Below are positions 8,618-16,333 of a stretch of 47,225 nucleotides of DNA, in pieces. The position numbers were made by a program, and so were the translations under genes. Numbering within the stretch: the first letter of the stretch is position 1; the number at the start of each line of letters is the position of its first letter. The notes beneath the pieces are model-generated. The model was not told where the DNA came from and searched no databases. It saw only the letters and a list, made by a program, of their open reading frames with translations. The DNA lies in the NCBI GenBank assembly GCA_009839745.1, contig VXPE01000088.1:2309-49533 (forward strand). The letters run 5' to 3'. The DNA is from Candidatus Poribacteria bacterium (lineage in GTDB: Bacteria; Poribacteria; WGA-4E; WGA-3G).

Positions 8618-9889
8618 ATGAAAATTCTGGTTGTGGGGCAAGGCGGACGCGAACATACACTCGTCTGGAAGCTTGCACAAAGCCCACTCATTGAAAAAAT
8701 CTATTGCACCCCCGGTAATCCCGGTATTGCTAAAATTTCAGAACTTATCTCGATGCCGGATCGGTTTACCGAGTTAGCGGATTGGGCGGAGTCCCAAGAC
8801 ATTGCCTTAACCGTTGTCGGTCCCGAAGCCCCTTTGGCTGAAGGGATCGTTGACGTGTTTAGTGAACGCGGGTTGAAGGCATTTGGACCGGATAAACGCG
8901 CAGCATACTTGGAAGCGAGTAAAGATTTTGCTAAGCAGCTCATGGTAAAAAACGGAATCCCGACAGCTGAACACCAGACGTTTACGGATGCCGAAGAAGC
9001 CATGGCTTATGTCGAAGATCGCAATGCTCCTGTTTTCGTTAAGGCAAATGGACTTGCAGCAGGCAAAGGGGTTATCCCCGGACGCACCTTCAAAGAGGCG
9101 TTACAAGCCGTCACAACAATTCTGGTAGACAGGGCATTCGGAGAAGCGGGTGATAGTGTCGTCATCGAAGAGGAGCTCATCGGCGAAGAAGCCTCCTTCA
9201 CCGTGCTTACCGACGGCACTTACTGTCTCCCTTTTGTCAGTTCCCAGGACCACAAAATGTCCCACGATGGTGATACCGGCAAGAATACCGGTGGGATGGG
9301 GGCCTACTCTCCCGCGCCTGTTATCACACCAGAATTACACGACGATGTGATGCAGCGCATCGTTTATCCGACTGTCAATGGCATGGCAGATATCGGAAGA
9401 CCCTTCAAAGGTGTGCTATACGTCGGATTGATGATTACCGATGCCGGTCCGAAAGTGGTAGAATTCAACTGTCGTTTTGGTGATCCTGAGGCTCAAGTCC
9501 TCTTACCTCGCCTCAAAAGTGATTTGGTGCCTTTGTTGATGGCGTGTATTGATGGAACGCTTGAACAGCACGCTGACGTGCAATGGCATGATGCGGCAGC
9601 CGCATGTGTCGTTATGGCTTCGGGTGGGTATCCAGACCCCTACCAGACGGGGATAGTTATCACAGGACTTGAAGATGCCGATGCGGTTGATGGCGTTACC
9701 GTCTTTCATGCAGGCACAAAGCAGAACGGTGAAAACATTGTCACGGATGGCGGTCGAGTGTTGGGTGTCACGGCTATGTCGGGCGGATTGCGCGATGCGA
9801 TTCAACAGGCATATAAAGGTGTGTCCGCCATTCATTTTGATAACGCACACGTCCGAGATGACATCGGATATCGGGCATTGGAACGGTAA
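8618..9889 (+). CDS. purD: Phosphoribosylamine-glycine ligase (GAR synthetase)
   Basis: 423 residues from the ATG at 8618; an upstream in-frame TTG falls on the -35 box and is rejected. The N-terminus MKILVVGQGGREHTLVWKL and the motifs TPGNPGIAKI, VVGPEAPLAEGIVD, KANGLAAGKGV, GMGAYSPAP and EFNCRFGDPEAQ are diagnostic of PurD, an ATP-grasp enzyme. It joins glycine to phosphoribosylamine in the second step of purine synthesis, in the cytosol. It has its own promoter and is followed after 12 bp by the zinc-finger/winged-helix gene, so the two are probably co-transcribed. Confidence 0.95.
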   Translation: MKILVVGQGGREHTLVWKLAQSPLIEKIYCTPGNPGIAKISELISMPDRFTELADWAESQDIALTVVGPEAPLAEGIVDVFSERGLKAFGPDKRAAYLEASKDFAKQLMVKNGIPTAEHQTFTDAEEAMAYVEDRNAPVFVKANGLAAGKGVIPGRTFKEALQAVTTILVDRAFGEAGDSVVIEEELIGEEASFTVLTDGTYCLPFVSSQDHKMSHDGDTGKNTGGMGAYSPAPVITPELHDDVMQRIVYPTVNGMADIGRPFKGVLYVGLMITDAGPKVVEFNCRFGDPEAQVLLPRLKSDLVPLLMACIDGTLEQHADVQWHDAAAACVVMASGGYPDPYQTGIVITGLEDADAVDGVTVFHAGTKQNGENIVTDGGRVLGVTAMSGGLRDAIQQAYKGVSAIHFDNAHVRDDIGYRALER

Positions 9890-9901
9890 CGAGATAAAGA
9901 T

Positions 9902-10420
9902 ATGGCAGCGGAACTCACCTATAAAATTGCCAAATGTTGTATGCCCCAAGAGGGGGACTCGATCACTGGGTATTTTAAGGAAGACAGCACGATAACCGTC
10001 CATCACGCCGAATGTAATGCGGTACAAGGCTTCCGATCAGAACGATTGTTGGCAGTCGCATGGGATGAGATTCGGACAACCGAGACGCCGACGGATTCCC
10101 TGACACTTCCCCCTGCGTTTGCTGAACTCGATGAGACCGATTACTTTATACTGAAACACCATCAAGAATTGGGAATGGACTATTCAATCGTTGTTGCTGA
10201 AACCTTGAGAATTCCGCTTGAAGAGATGCACCAACGACATCGTAAATTGAGGAACCTCGGTGGTTTGAAACGGGTTGCGGGGCGTATCATCCATTATCGA
10301 AAAAATATCGTCAAGGGAAAATGGATCAAGCACCGAAATCATACCTATTATGAACTGACACCTGAAGGCAGAACGTGGATCCAGGCGTTTGAAAATCAGC
10401 AAACTGCGTCAGGGACGTAG
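9902..10420 (+). CDS. RelA/SpoT-type zinc-finger (RIS/ZFD) motif fused to a winged-helix (DUF2250-like) domain
   Basis: 172 residues in two parts. Residues 8-45 read AKCCMPQEGDSITGY ... ITVHHAECNAV, which closely matches the AKCC-P-GD-I-GY ... VH-C signature in the C-terminal half of RelA/SpoT enzymes. The zinc ligands would be C12, C13, H34 or H35, and C38. Residues about 75-165 look like a winged helix (DYFILKHHQELGMDYSIVVA ... IKHRNHTYYELTPEG), as in the archaeal DUF2250 family. No synthetase or hydrolase domain is present. Function is unknown; a DNA-binding regulator that senses a ligand or metal through the RIS motif is a guess. It sits 12 bp after purD. Confidence 0.6.
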   Translation: MAAELTYKIAKCCMPQEGDSITGYFKEDSTITVHHAECNAVQGFRSERLLAVAWDEIRTTETPTDSLTLPPAFAELDETDYFILKHHQELGMDYSIVVAETLRIPLEEMHQRHRKLRNLGGLKRVAGRIIHYRKNIVKGKWIKHRNHTYYELTPEGRTWIQAFENQQTASGT

Positions 10421-10509
10421 GCACACAGAAATCCCAAGACATATTGCTCACAAACCTTTGATTTTGAAAGAGAAAATAAAAATGGAAACGAAACGCGGAG
10501 GGCTTCATC

Positions 10510-11712
10510 ATGTTAAATCAATTGCTGAACTGGGGTGTTGATGCACGACGACGTAGGAACCGCACGCGCTCTGTCATCTTATTATCGCTTATTCTACACA
10601 TGATTTTCGCGATTGCCTACCTATTTCTCCCAATGAATCAACTCACCCAAGAACAGGCAGATGCCCTCGCTGTGGACCTGATTAACGATGCCGAACCACC
10701 CAGAAAACGGAAGCAGAAACCGAAACCACCGCTCACGAAGAAGATGTATGATCCCAACGAGGAACTTGCCAGAAATGCAGAGCAGAAAAAGATTGAAGCC
10801 GCTCGAAATAAAATAGATGAGGTCATGAAACTCAGTCCACGTGTTGTTCTCGAAGACGTAGAGGTCAACAAAGCGCCAGTGAGCGAGATTATTCCAGATT
10901 TGATGACGGATGCACAATTACGCGATGCGGAAGCCTCGAATCTCAGCAGACTTATCGCACAACCCGGACAGACAGATGGGCGCGGTGTTGTTACCGGCAG
11001 GGTCCGCGCGCGCGGCGACGGTATGGGTAGATTCCGTGGAGATGGACAAGGGGGTTCCGACGGTGGACTTCTCGGTGGCGGCGGAAAGGATGGTTCCGCA
11101 GACCGACTCGGCATCATTGATTTTCTCGATGAATTCGGGGGACCTAAAGATGTCGTCTACTGTCTTGATATAACCGCAAGTATGCAGGTACTCGGAATGA
11201 AAAAATTGCCACTGGCAATAAACGCTCTCAAAGATTCCGTGATGATGTTAGGGAACAATGACAAGCTGAACATTGTAACGTTTGCTGAAACAGCTGAACC
11301 TATGAGCGAGAAAATGCTACCGGCAAACGCTGCAAACATAAAACGCGTCTTGAAGTATCTTGACAGATTCACACCGGAAAGTATTCAGGGCAATACAGCA
11401 ACGAATATTCTTGCTGCCCTTGAAGTAGCACTAACACTGAATCCATCCGTTATCGTCTTAATAACTGATGGACTTCCTACGACAACTGCCAACTATCCTA
11501 TTGAAGTGAATAAGGACGTAATTCTTGAAAAGGTCCGAGAACAGAACGTCAACAACACAATTATCTATGTGGTCGCGCTGGAATTTGATTTCAAACTTTC
11601 CCATGCTGCCGCACTCCTTGTCTCTCTCGCTGAAGAGCACAACGGAAAGATAAAGGGTATTAATAGTGACCAATTGTTTGAATTCGCAGAACAGGATGGA
11701 CTGACCGATTAA
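10510..11712 (+). CDS. Membrane-anchored von Willebrand factor A domain protein
   Basis: 400 residues with GGAGGG twelve bases upstream. One N-terminal membrane helix (residues 21-41) is followed by a Lys/Pro-rich linker (PPRKRKQKPKPPLTKK), as in TonB-like or GltG-like periplasm-spanning proteins. A Gly/Arg-rich stretch lies at 157-196, and a VWA domain starts at about 214. The MIDAS motif is DITAS (D220, S224) with T296/T298 and D320 (LITDGLP); the second position is Thr rather than the usual Ser, which still fits metal binding. It probably acts in the periplasm as a metal-dependent protein-binding module. No ATPase partner is adjacent. Confidence 0.75.
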   Translation: MLNQLLNWGVDARRRRNRTRSVILLSLILHMIFAIAYLFLPMNQLTQEQADALAVDLINDAEPPRKRKQKPKPPLTKKMYDPNEELARNAEQKKIEAARNKIDEVMKLSPRVVLEDVEVNKAPVSEIIPDLMTDAQLRDAEASNLSRLIAQPGQTDGRGVVTGRVRARGDGMGRFRGDGQGGSDGGLLGGGGKDGSADRLGIIDFLDEFGGPKDVVYCLDITASMQVLGMKKLPLAINALKDSVMMLGNNDKLNIVTFAETAEPMSEKMLPANAANIKRVLKYLDRFTPESIQGNTATNILAALEVALTLNPSVIVLITDGLPTTTANYPIEVNKDVILEKVREQNVNNTIIYVVALEFDFKLSHAAALLVSLAEEHNGKIKGINSDQLFEFAEQDGLTD

Positions 11713-11727
11713 TCACGAACAATCTTA

Positions 11728-12169
11728 ATGCGTGGCACACACCCCCGAGAACTGCAATTCTATAAGGTTCCAAATGGAAAGGAACCTTTCACTGAATGGT
11801 TTATAGTAGATTTTGAAAATAAGTTTACACTTCTGCCCCCGGTAGGCGAGGTTTCCTAACCTCGCCGATGCAAAAAAGTGTAAAGGTAATTACGGGTTTT
11901 ACTATAAAACCATTCGGGATAAAAGAGTACAAAGTAATATTCGGTCGAGATTTATCTATCTTGAGCAGGGTAATTTCGGTGATTACCGTTCTGTTGGTAG
12001 TGGTGTTTTTGAATTACGTATTCATGTCGGGGCGGGGTATCGTGTTTATTTTGCAGAGGTAGATAACACGATCGTGCTTCTGCTTTGCGGTGGTGATAAG
12101 TCATCACAGACACAAGATATTCAACGAGCAAAACCTTATTGGCGAGAATACAAGGAGGCACACACATGA
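11728..12169 (+). pseudogene. RelE/HigB-like toxin gene split by MITE B
   Basis: The frame starts MRGTHPRELQFYKVPNGKEP and runs to EPFTEWF, then enters foreign sequence and stops. It resumes after the element as KTIRDKRVQSNIRSRF ... GSGVFELRIHVGAGYRVYFA ... LLLCGGDKSSQTQDIQRAKP and ends with TGA at 12167-12169. Removing 103 bp (11802-11904) restores one frame of 112 residues, the normal size of this plasmid-stabilisation toxin family (COG3657-like). RelE-type toxins cleave ribosome-bound mRNA. The stop overlaps the antitoxin ATG as ATGA. As it stands the gene should not give active toxin. Confidence 0.85.
11804..11904. mobile_element. MITE B: 101-bp element with TA target duplication, inserted in the toxin gene
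   Basis: The element lies between TA duplications at 11802-11803 and 11905-11906. Terminal inverted repeats are TTATAGTA (11801-11808) against TACTATAA (11900-11907). An inner inverted pair TTTACACTT/AAGTGTAAA and the GGTAGGCGAGG palindrome fill the middle. TA duplication is typical of Tc1/mariner-IS630 superfamily elements. A diverged partial relative lies at 27592-27650. Confidence 0.85.
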
Positions 12170-12570
12170 GAAAACTAAGAAAATGGCGCGATGTTCTCAT
12201 CGAAGATCTCGCCGCTGATCACGACGCTGCTATTGGATTTCTGCAAGCCGTATTGGCGGATTACCAAATATATGCAAACCCTGGCGCGCTGGTAAGCGCG
12301 CTCCGAGCGGTTATAGACGCACAGGGAGGGCTCTCGGAACTTGCCAAGCAAACTGGAATGGATCCACAAACGCTTTTGGAAGTACTCTCATGCGAGACGG
12401 CACCGCGCGTTGATATGCTCGTAACTATTCTTACCGCGCTTGGATGTCGACTTTCAATTGAACCCATAGAGAACAAGGACTTTCGTTCAGCGTGTGTAGA
12501 GGTGGATACTCGGGTTGCACCACCAGAAGCTATCAAATCCGATCCAGCACTCGCCACAGATAACAAATAG
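12166..12570 (+). CDS. HTH antitoxin of the toxin-antitoxin pair (HigA-like/COG3636-like)
   Basis: 134 residues from the ATG at 12166, chosen because it overlaps the toxin stop as ATGA and has GGAGG eight bases upstream. The helix-turn-helix region is AVIDAQGGLSELAKQTGMDP ... LLEVLS, followed by the family's VDMLVTILTALGCRLSIEP block. Such antitoxins bind the cognate toxin and repress the operon. With the toxin split by a MITE, this is a solitary antitoxin. It is followed 52 bp later by an SDR gene. Confidence 0.85.
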   Translation: MRKLRKWRDVLIEDLAADHDAAIGFLQAVLADYQIYANPGALVSALRAVIDAQGGLSELAKQTGMDPQTLLEVLSCETAPRVDMLVTILTALGCRLSIEPIENKDFRSACVEVDTRVAPPEAIKSDPALATDNK

Positions 12571-12622
12571 GATTGGACGCAATAAACTTAGTGAATTGAC
12601 ATAACATGAATCGGAGTAAAAT

Positions 12623-13429
12623 ATGAATCAAAAATCTGCTACGGGAATCGTTGAACAATTTCGGTTAGAGGGTAAAGTAAGTCTCGTCACTGGGGCGAGT
12701 CGCGGCATTGGGCTTGCAATGGCAGAAGGGCTTGCGGGTGCAGGTTCAGACCTCGTCGTTGTGGGCAGAGAAATAGAGACCTTGACCCCCGTCGCTGAAC
12801 GGATTGCCGATGAAACCGGCAGAAACGTTCTCCCTATTCAGGCGGATGTCAGCGATCTGACAGAAATTGACGCGCTCGTCGCACAGACTGTGGAGACTTT
12901 AGGACGACTTGATGTCCTCGTCAACAACGCTGGCGTCAATATACGCAATCCTGCCTTGGAATTTACCGAGGCGGATTGGGACTTCGTTACGGATATTAAT
13001 CTAAAAGGAGCATTTTTTCTCGCAAAAGCCTGCGGCACTGTCATGCAGCGACAAAAATCAGGTAAGGTTATCAACACGTTGTCGCTCACCTCAGCGATTG
13101 GGCTCCCCACGAGTGTCGCCTATACCGCAGCGAAGGGGGGACTCCTCCAATTAACGAAGTTGCTCGCCGTAGAATGGGCGGAGCACAACATCCAAGTCAA
13201 CGGCATTGCCCCCGGCTTCATCCGAACCGAGATGACTGCTCCCGCACGCGAGGACAGCCGAAACCGATGGATTCTCAATCGCACCCCGGCAGATCGGTGG
13301 GGTGAACCTGAGGACTTGGCAGGATTAACAATTTTCTTCGCCTCTAATGCCTCTGACTTTGTTACCGGACAGATGGTTTTCGTTGATGGTGGGTTCATGG
13401 CGGGTAGCGATTGGAGGCGACAGTCTTAA
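12623..13429 (+). CDS. Short-chain dehydrogenase/reductase, KduD/gluconate-dehydrogenase-like
   Basis: 268 residues. A Rossmann TGASRGIG motif (residues 23-30), NNAG (101-104) and a catalytic triad in the classical spacing (Ser154, Tyr167, Lys171) identify a classical SDR. The C-terminus has the usual ASDFVTGQMVFVDGGF. The closest-looking subfamily is the sugar-acid/deoxygluconate dehydrogenases, but the substrate is not certain. It oxidises or reduces a hydroxyl/keto group with NAD(P). The ribosome site is CGGAG. The following small gene starts one base after its stop, so the two are translationally linked. Confidence 0.85.
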   Translation: MNQKSATGIVEQFRLEGKVSLVTGASRGIGLAMAEGLAGAGSDLVVVGREIETLTPVAERIADETGRNVLPIQADVSDLTEIDALVAQTVETLGRLDVLVNNAGVNIRNPALEFTEADWDFVTDINLKGAFFLAKACGTVMQRQKSGKVINTLSLTSAIGLPTSVAYTAAKGGLLQLTKLLAVEWAEHNIQVNGIAPGFIRTEMTAPAREDSRNRWILNRTPADRWGEPEDLAGLTIFFASNASDFVTGQMVFVDGGFMAGSDWRRQS

Positions 13430-13430
13430 G

Positions 13431-13667
13431 ATGGCAAGAGATCCGGATACGGTGCAAGCCGAAAGTCTCGCAGCATTGGTAGAGGTGAAGCAGATCCTGA
13501 GCGAATTCGCGCTTGAAGACGTTTCACTTTTTGACCATACGCCAGTGTTGCGGATACAGGTTTCGGAAGCACAATTTACGCGTGCCCTCCAATTGCGGGA
13601 AACCTTAGTCGATCGGATAAAACCCTTGGGATACCGATTCATCGCACTCGATTTGGATGAATTATAG
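13431..13667 (+). CDS. Small protein resembling the C-terminal tail of LarE
   Basis: 78 residues from the ATG at 13431, with GGAGGCGA ten bases upstream overlapping the end of the SDR gene. The pattern RIQVSEAQFTRALQLRE ... LGYRFIALDLDEL closely follows the end of the sulfur-transferase LarE (R-I-E-V ... L-G-F-R-Y-V-T-L-D-L-x-G), which makes the nickel-pincer cofactor of lactate racemase. The ATP-pyrophosphatase part of LarE and its catalytic cysteines are absent. It may be a free-standing module or a remnant. Cofactor biosynthesis is not claimed. Confidence 0.55.
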   Translation: MARDPDTVQAESLAALVEVKQILSEFALEDVSLFDHTPVLRIQVSEAQFTRALQLRETLVDRIKPLGYRFIALDLDEL

Positions 13668-13759
13668 AACGTAAACAGTGAAGGAAAACACTTAACAATC
13701 CCAATGCTTTAGCTTTGGGTCAATCCCACGTTATCCGTGCCTTCGCAAGTGATTTTTAT

Positions 13760-13788
13760 TTGACAAACACCGTAAAATGTAGTATAAT
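13760..13788 (+). promoter_or_regulatory. Consensus sigma-70 promoter in front of the structured region
   Basis: TTGACA (13760-13765), 17-bp spacer, TATAAT (13783-13788): both boxes are perfect consensus. The transcript would begin near 13795 and enter a region with dense hairpins and no convincing reading frame. Confidence 0.8.
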
Positions 13789-13794
13789 TAGAGT

Positions 13795-14195
13795 ATCCAA
13801 CAGTGGGAGTCAATGCATTCTTCACGAACCTTCGCGAAGTGGCTCCCCGTCCAAAATGCATAGAGGACTCTGTTGGTTTGTTGGAAACTCCGATTTAGAT
13901 ACCGATATACCTATAGAGGCGTATATCGCCTAAACATAGATGAAAGCACTTTACGCTTTCGCGACACGTGCCAACTGGGCAGTCGCGTATCAGGGAATTC
14001 CACAACTCAAAAACTTTCCCTGTAGTCGGGTCGGTGGTGCGCCCCGCGGTTGCTTGCATCAACCGTGTCCCTTCGGTCAACAGGTCACCCTCTGGGGACT
14101 TATACCGTTGGAGTTCCTATAAGGAACAAAACGCTGCCAGTATGCCTTGTGGGAGGCTGGTCTTCTAAAAGAAGCCCACGCATTTATGCGTCGGG
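13795..14195 (+). ncRNA. Candidate structured non-coding RNA (possibly transposon-derived, omega-RNA-like)
   Basis: Successive pairings can be read after the perfect promoter. CCAACAG (13797) pairs with CTGTTGG (13870). GGGAG (13805) with CTCCC and ATGCAT (13814) with ATGCAT (13857) cross each other as a pseudoknot or alternative fold. Then come GGCG/CGCC, GAAAGC/GCTTTC, CGCGAC ... GTCGCG with an inner TGCC/GGCA, CAGGGAA/TTCCCTG, GGTTG/CAACC, GTTCC/GGAAC and CTTCT/AGAAG, ending in the IS200/IS605-like right-end hairpin. No known RNA family was recognised. RNase P, tmRNA and 6S were considered and not matched. Confidence 0.4.
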
Positions 14196-14204
14196 AGTGC
14201 ATCA

Positions 14205-14289
14205 CGAAGACGTGAAGGCAGGAAAGCTTGACCATCTGCGCAAGGAGGCACTTGAGGATGTTCGGGCAGGGAGATTCAAGTATCTCTAA
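14205..14289 (+). pseudogene. C-terminal fragment of an antitoxin-like protein
   Basis: Just after the IS200/IS605-like right end, one frame reads HHEDVKAGKLDHLRKEALED followed by VRAGRFKYL and a stop. Ending in an A-L-x-D-x-x-A-G-x pattern is typical of small ParD/Phd-like antitoxins. No start or N-terminal half is found upstream, consistent with truncation by the neighbouring element. The call rests on a short stretch. Confidence 0.35.
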
Positions 14290-14362
14290 ATCAGGCTCAG
14301 AGTTTCCGGGATATATCCACAAGACAACACCTCGTTTTTGGGAGGGTTATCAAAGACATCCG

Positions 14363-14788
14363 ATGAAAACCATTCTCGTCCTCTTGATGCTCTTATATGC
14401 AATCGCCTTGCCAGCTCTCGGGGCGCTCACCGACGCGGACCTTGATAAAATTCGCTTGATTGTCAAAGAAGAGATCTCGAAAGAAACCAAACCTTTGAAG
14501 GTTGATATTGATAAGTTAAAAACGGATGGTGCTATTAGGCAGACCGAAATCTCGAACCTAAAACAAACCGTCAATACCGGCTTTGCCAATGTTCAAAAGA
14601 ATTTTGACAGACAAAATAACATCATTGCTTGCATCGGTATCCCTTTAGCGATTCTTGCCATCGGGGCAACTGTATGGAGCATCTTAGCACATAGGCGAAG
14701 CAGAAAAGATCAGACACTCGAAAAACAGATTGAAACGCTCACACAAGAAATCGAAACACTCAAACAACATCGAATCGTAAGTCCCTGA
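14363..14788 (+). CDS. Small exported coiled-coil protein with one membrane helix
   Basis: 141 residues from the ATG at 14363, where the signal peptide begins (LVLLMLLYAIALPALGA). Then comes an amphipathic coiled-coil region (residues about 20-80), a hydrophobic helix (IIACIGIPLAILAIGATVWSI), and a second charged coiled coil (LEKQIETLTQEIETLKQ). The nearest good Shine-Dalgarno is 17 bases away, so the start rests on the signal peptide. The plan recalls the partial protein at the left edge. No function can be assigned. Confidence 0.65.
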   Translation: MKTILVLLMLLYAIALPALGALTDADLDKIRLIVKEEISKETKPLKVDIDKLKTDGAIRQTEISNLKQTVNTGFANVQKNFDRQNNIIACIGIPLAILAIGATVWSILAHRRSRKDQTLEKQIETLTQEIETLKQHRIVSP

Positions 14789-14908
14789 CACCAATAGAAT
14801 GTTACACTTTCCGCCGATTTATTCTTTTTTTAAAGTAGAGGATAAAACAAAAAACGCCTCTAAACCCTTACAACCACTGGGTTCTCTGACCATAACCGAT
14901 GTACACCA

Positions 14909-14933
14909 AATGTTACACAAGTGTAACATTTTT
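14909..14933. promoter_or_regulatory. Perfect palindrome TGTTACAC-AA-GTGTAACA (operator or terminator)
   Basis: The 18-bp palindrome at 14911-14928 is flanked by AA and TT that extend the stem, with five T after it, so it could act as a weak terminator for the upstream gene. A half site TGTTACAC also lies at 14800-14807, which favours a protein-binding operator. The remaining 460-bp gap before the prenyl synthase holds only a promoter. Confidence 0.45.
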
Positions 14934-15103
14934 AAGGCGAATTCTCGTGAAAACTGACAACTGATAGCGCAGAATCGCAGAGTTATTCCGTTTTACGATA
15001 AGTTAATTTAGTTTTCACATTAGTTGTCTCTCTAATCCTATAATCACAAAAATCACAGTTCAGACAGTGGACAAATATTCTGCACTTCCTACCCAACAAA
15101 AAT

Positions 15104-15132
15104 TTGATTTTCACCCCGCAATGTGTTATAAT
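15104..15132 (+). promoter_or_regulatory. Sigma-70-type promoter for the polyprenyl synthase operon
   Basis: TTGATT (15104-15109), 17-bp spacer, TATAAT (15127-15132), about 115 bp before the start codon at 15252. Confidence 0.75.
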
Positions 15133-15251
15133 TTTAAAGCGAAACTCGCGAACCAACGCTTCATGAAGCTGGATGTTCCTGCTCAGGGACCCGACAAAAT
15201 CATGGGAGGGCTGAGTGAGATAAAAAGACGGCAAAATACATAAGGAAACCC

Positions 15252-16316
15252 ATGCAGAAAACTGGACAAGACCCCTCACCCACAAAGCATCTTGTCGCAA
15301 CATACCTCAGCGATGTCAAAAGTAAGGTCGATGCCTGTATTTTTGATTTTCTCCCGACTACCCACAAGCACCCGGATGTCCATCAGTTGTACCAGATGAT
15401 GTTAGACTACCCGCGCCGCGCCGCGAAAGGGTTACGTCCCGCGCTCTGCATGCTCATGTGTGAGGCGTTCGGCGGTGATACACAGCGCGCCGTTAACACG
15501 GCTGCTTCCCTTGAACTCCTCCAAAATTGGCTCCTGATTCACGACGATATTGAAGATGGTTCCGAGCTGCGCAGAGGCGAACCGTGTCTCCATCAAAAAC
15601 ACGGCATTCCAATGGCTATCAACGTTGGGGACGCGCTCCATTGCAAGATGTGGGAGATGCTGCACCGAAACACGGAGATTCTCGGACATCAACTCGCCTT
15701 CCGAATTTTATCGGAATTCATACAACTCAGCAACCAAGTCGTTGAGGGACAGCACATTGAATTGAGTTGGGTGAGCGATAACCGCTGGAATCTCGATGAA
15801 GATGACTACTTAACGATGTGCATCCAGAAAACCGCATGGTATACCTGTATCACACCCTGTCGGGTGGGGGCAATCATCGGGGGCGCGAGTGAAACAGAAA
15901 TAGATGGACTCGTAGAACTCGGTAAAGAGCTCGGCGTCGCCTTTCAAATTCAGGACGATGTCCTTAACCTGATTGGGGATGTCGGCAGGTATGGAAAAGA
16001 GATCGCCGGGGATATTAGTGAAGGCAAGCGGACCCTCGTCCTTATTCATCTTATCAATGCTTGCAGCTCCGCTGAAGCCAAGCAGGTGATTGACATCATG
16101 GCACGTCCCCGCGATGAGAAAACCGAGGCTGAAGTCGAGAGCGTGCTCCACTTAATGCAAAAATATAAATCCATCACCTATGCCCAACAGCGGTCTCAGG
16201 CACTCTTACAGGAAGCCGCTGGACGGTTTCAGAACAATTTTGCCCATCTCCCTGATGGACGGGCAAAGCAGTTGTTTTTCTCTTTAATCCGTTTTTTCGT
16301 TGAACGTGAATACTAA
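15252..16316 (+). CDS. Polyprenyl (geranylgeranyl/farnesyl-type) diphosphate synthase
   Basis: 354 residues of the IspA/IspB family. The substrate lysine region is AAKGLRPAL. The first aspartate-rich motif DDIED is at 98-102 followed by GSELRRGEP, and the second is QDDVLNLIGD (D235-D236). The enzyme condenses isopentenyl diphosphate with an allylic diphosphate in the cytosol. Product chain length cannot be set confidently. It may supply quinone, carotenoid or carrier-lipid precursors. It has its own promoter and is followed 17 bp later by a sugar aldolase gene. Confidence 0.9.
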   Translation: MQKTGQDPSPTKHLVATYLSDVKSKVDACIFDFLPTTHKHPDVHQLYQMMLDYPRRAAKGLRPALCMLMCEAFGGDTQRAVNTAASLELLQNWLLIHDDIEDGSELRRGEPCLHQKHGIPMAINVGDALHCKMWEMLHRNTEILGHQLAFRILSEFIQLSNQVVEGQHIELSWVSDNRWNLDEDDYLTMCIQKTAWYTCITPCRVGAIIGGASETEIDGLVELGKELGVAFQIQDDVLNLIGDVGRYGKEIAGDISEGKRTLVLIHLINACSSAEAKQVIDIMARPRDEKTEAEVESVLHLMQKYKSITYAQQRSQALLQEAAGRFQNNFAHLPDGRAKQLFFSLIRFFVEREY

Positions 16317-16333
16317 TGAAAAAGGAGAACTAA

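Larger units (their letters stand above)
13694..14203 (+). mobile_element. Probable non-autonomous or decayed IS200/IS605-type element
   Basis: The left side has a hairpin CCCAATGCTTTAGCTTTGGG (13700-13719). The right side has AGAAGCCCACGC paired with GCGTCGGG around ATTTAT (14168-14195). IS200/IS605 elements lack inverted termini and end in such sub-terminal hairpins, and an AGAAGCCCACGC ... GGGAGT right end is typical of tnpB-bearing members. No tnpA or tnpB frame survives between the ends. Boundaries are approximate. Confidence 0.4.

Noticed and set aside
12594-12624. TTGACA promoter immediately before the SDR gene
   Set aside because: A -10 box at usable spacing would overlap the ribosome site and start codon; chance occurrence is likely.
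13795-14195. RNase P RNA, tmRNA, 6S RNA or a cobalamin riboswitch
   Set aside because: The universal sequence blocks of these RNAs are absent, although the region is clearly structured.
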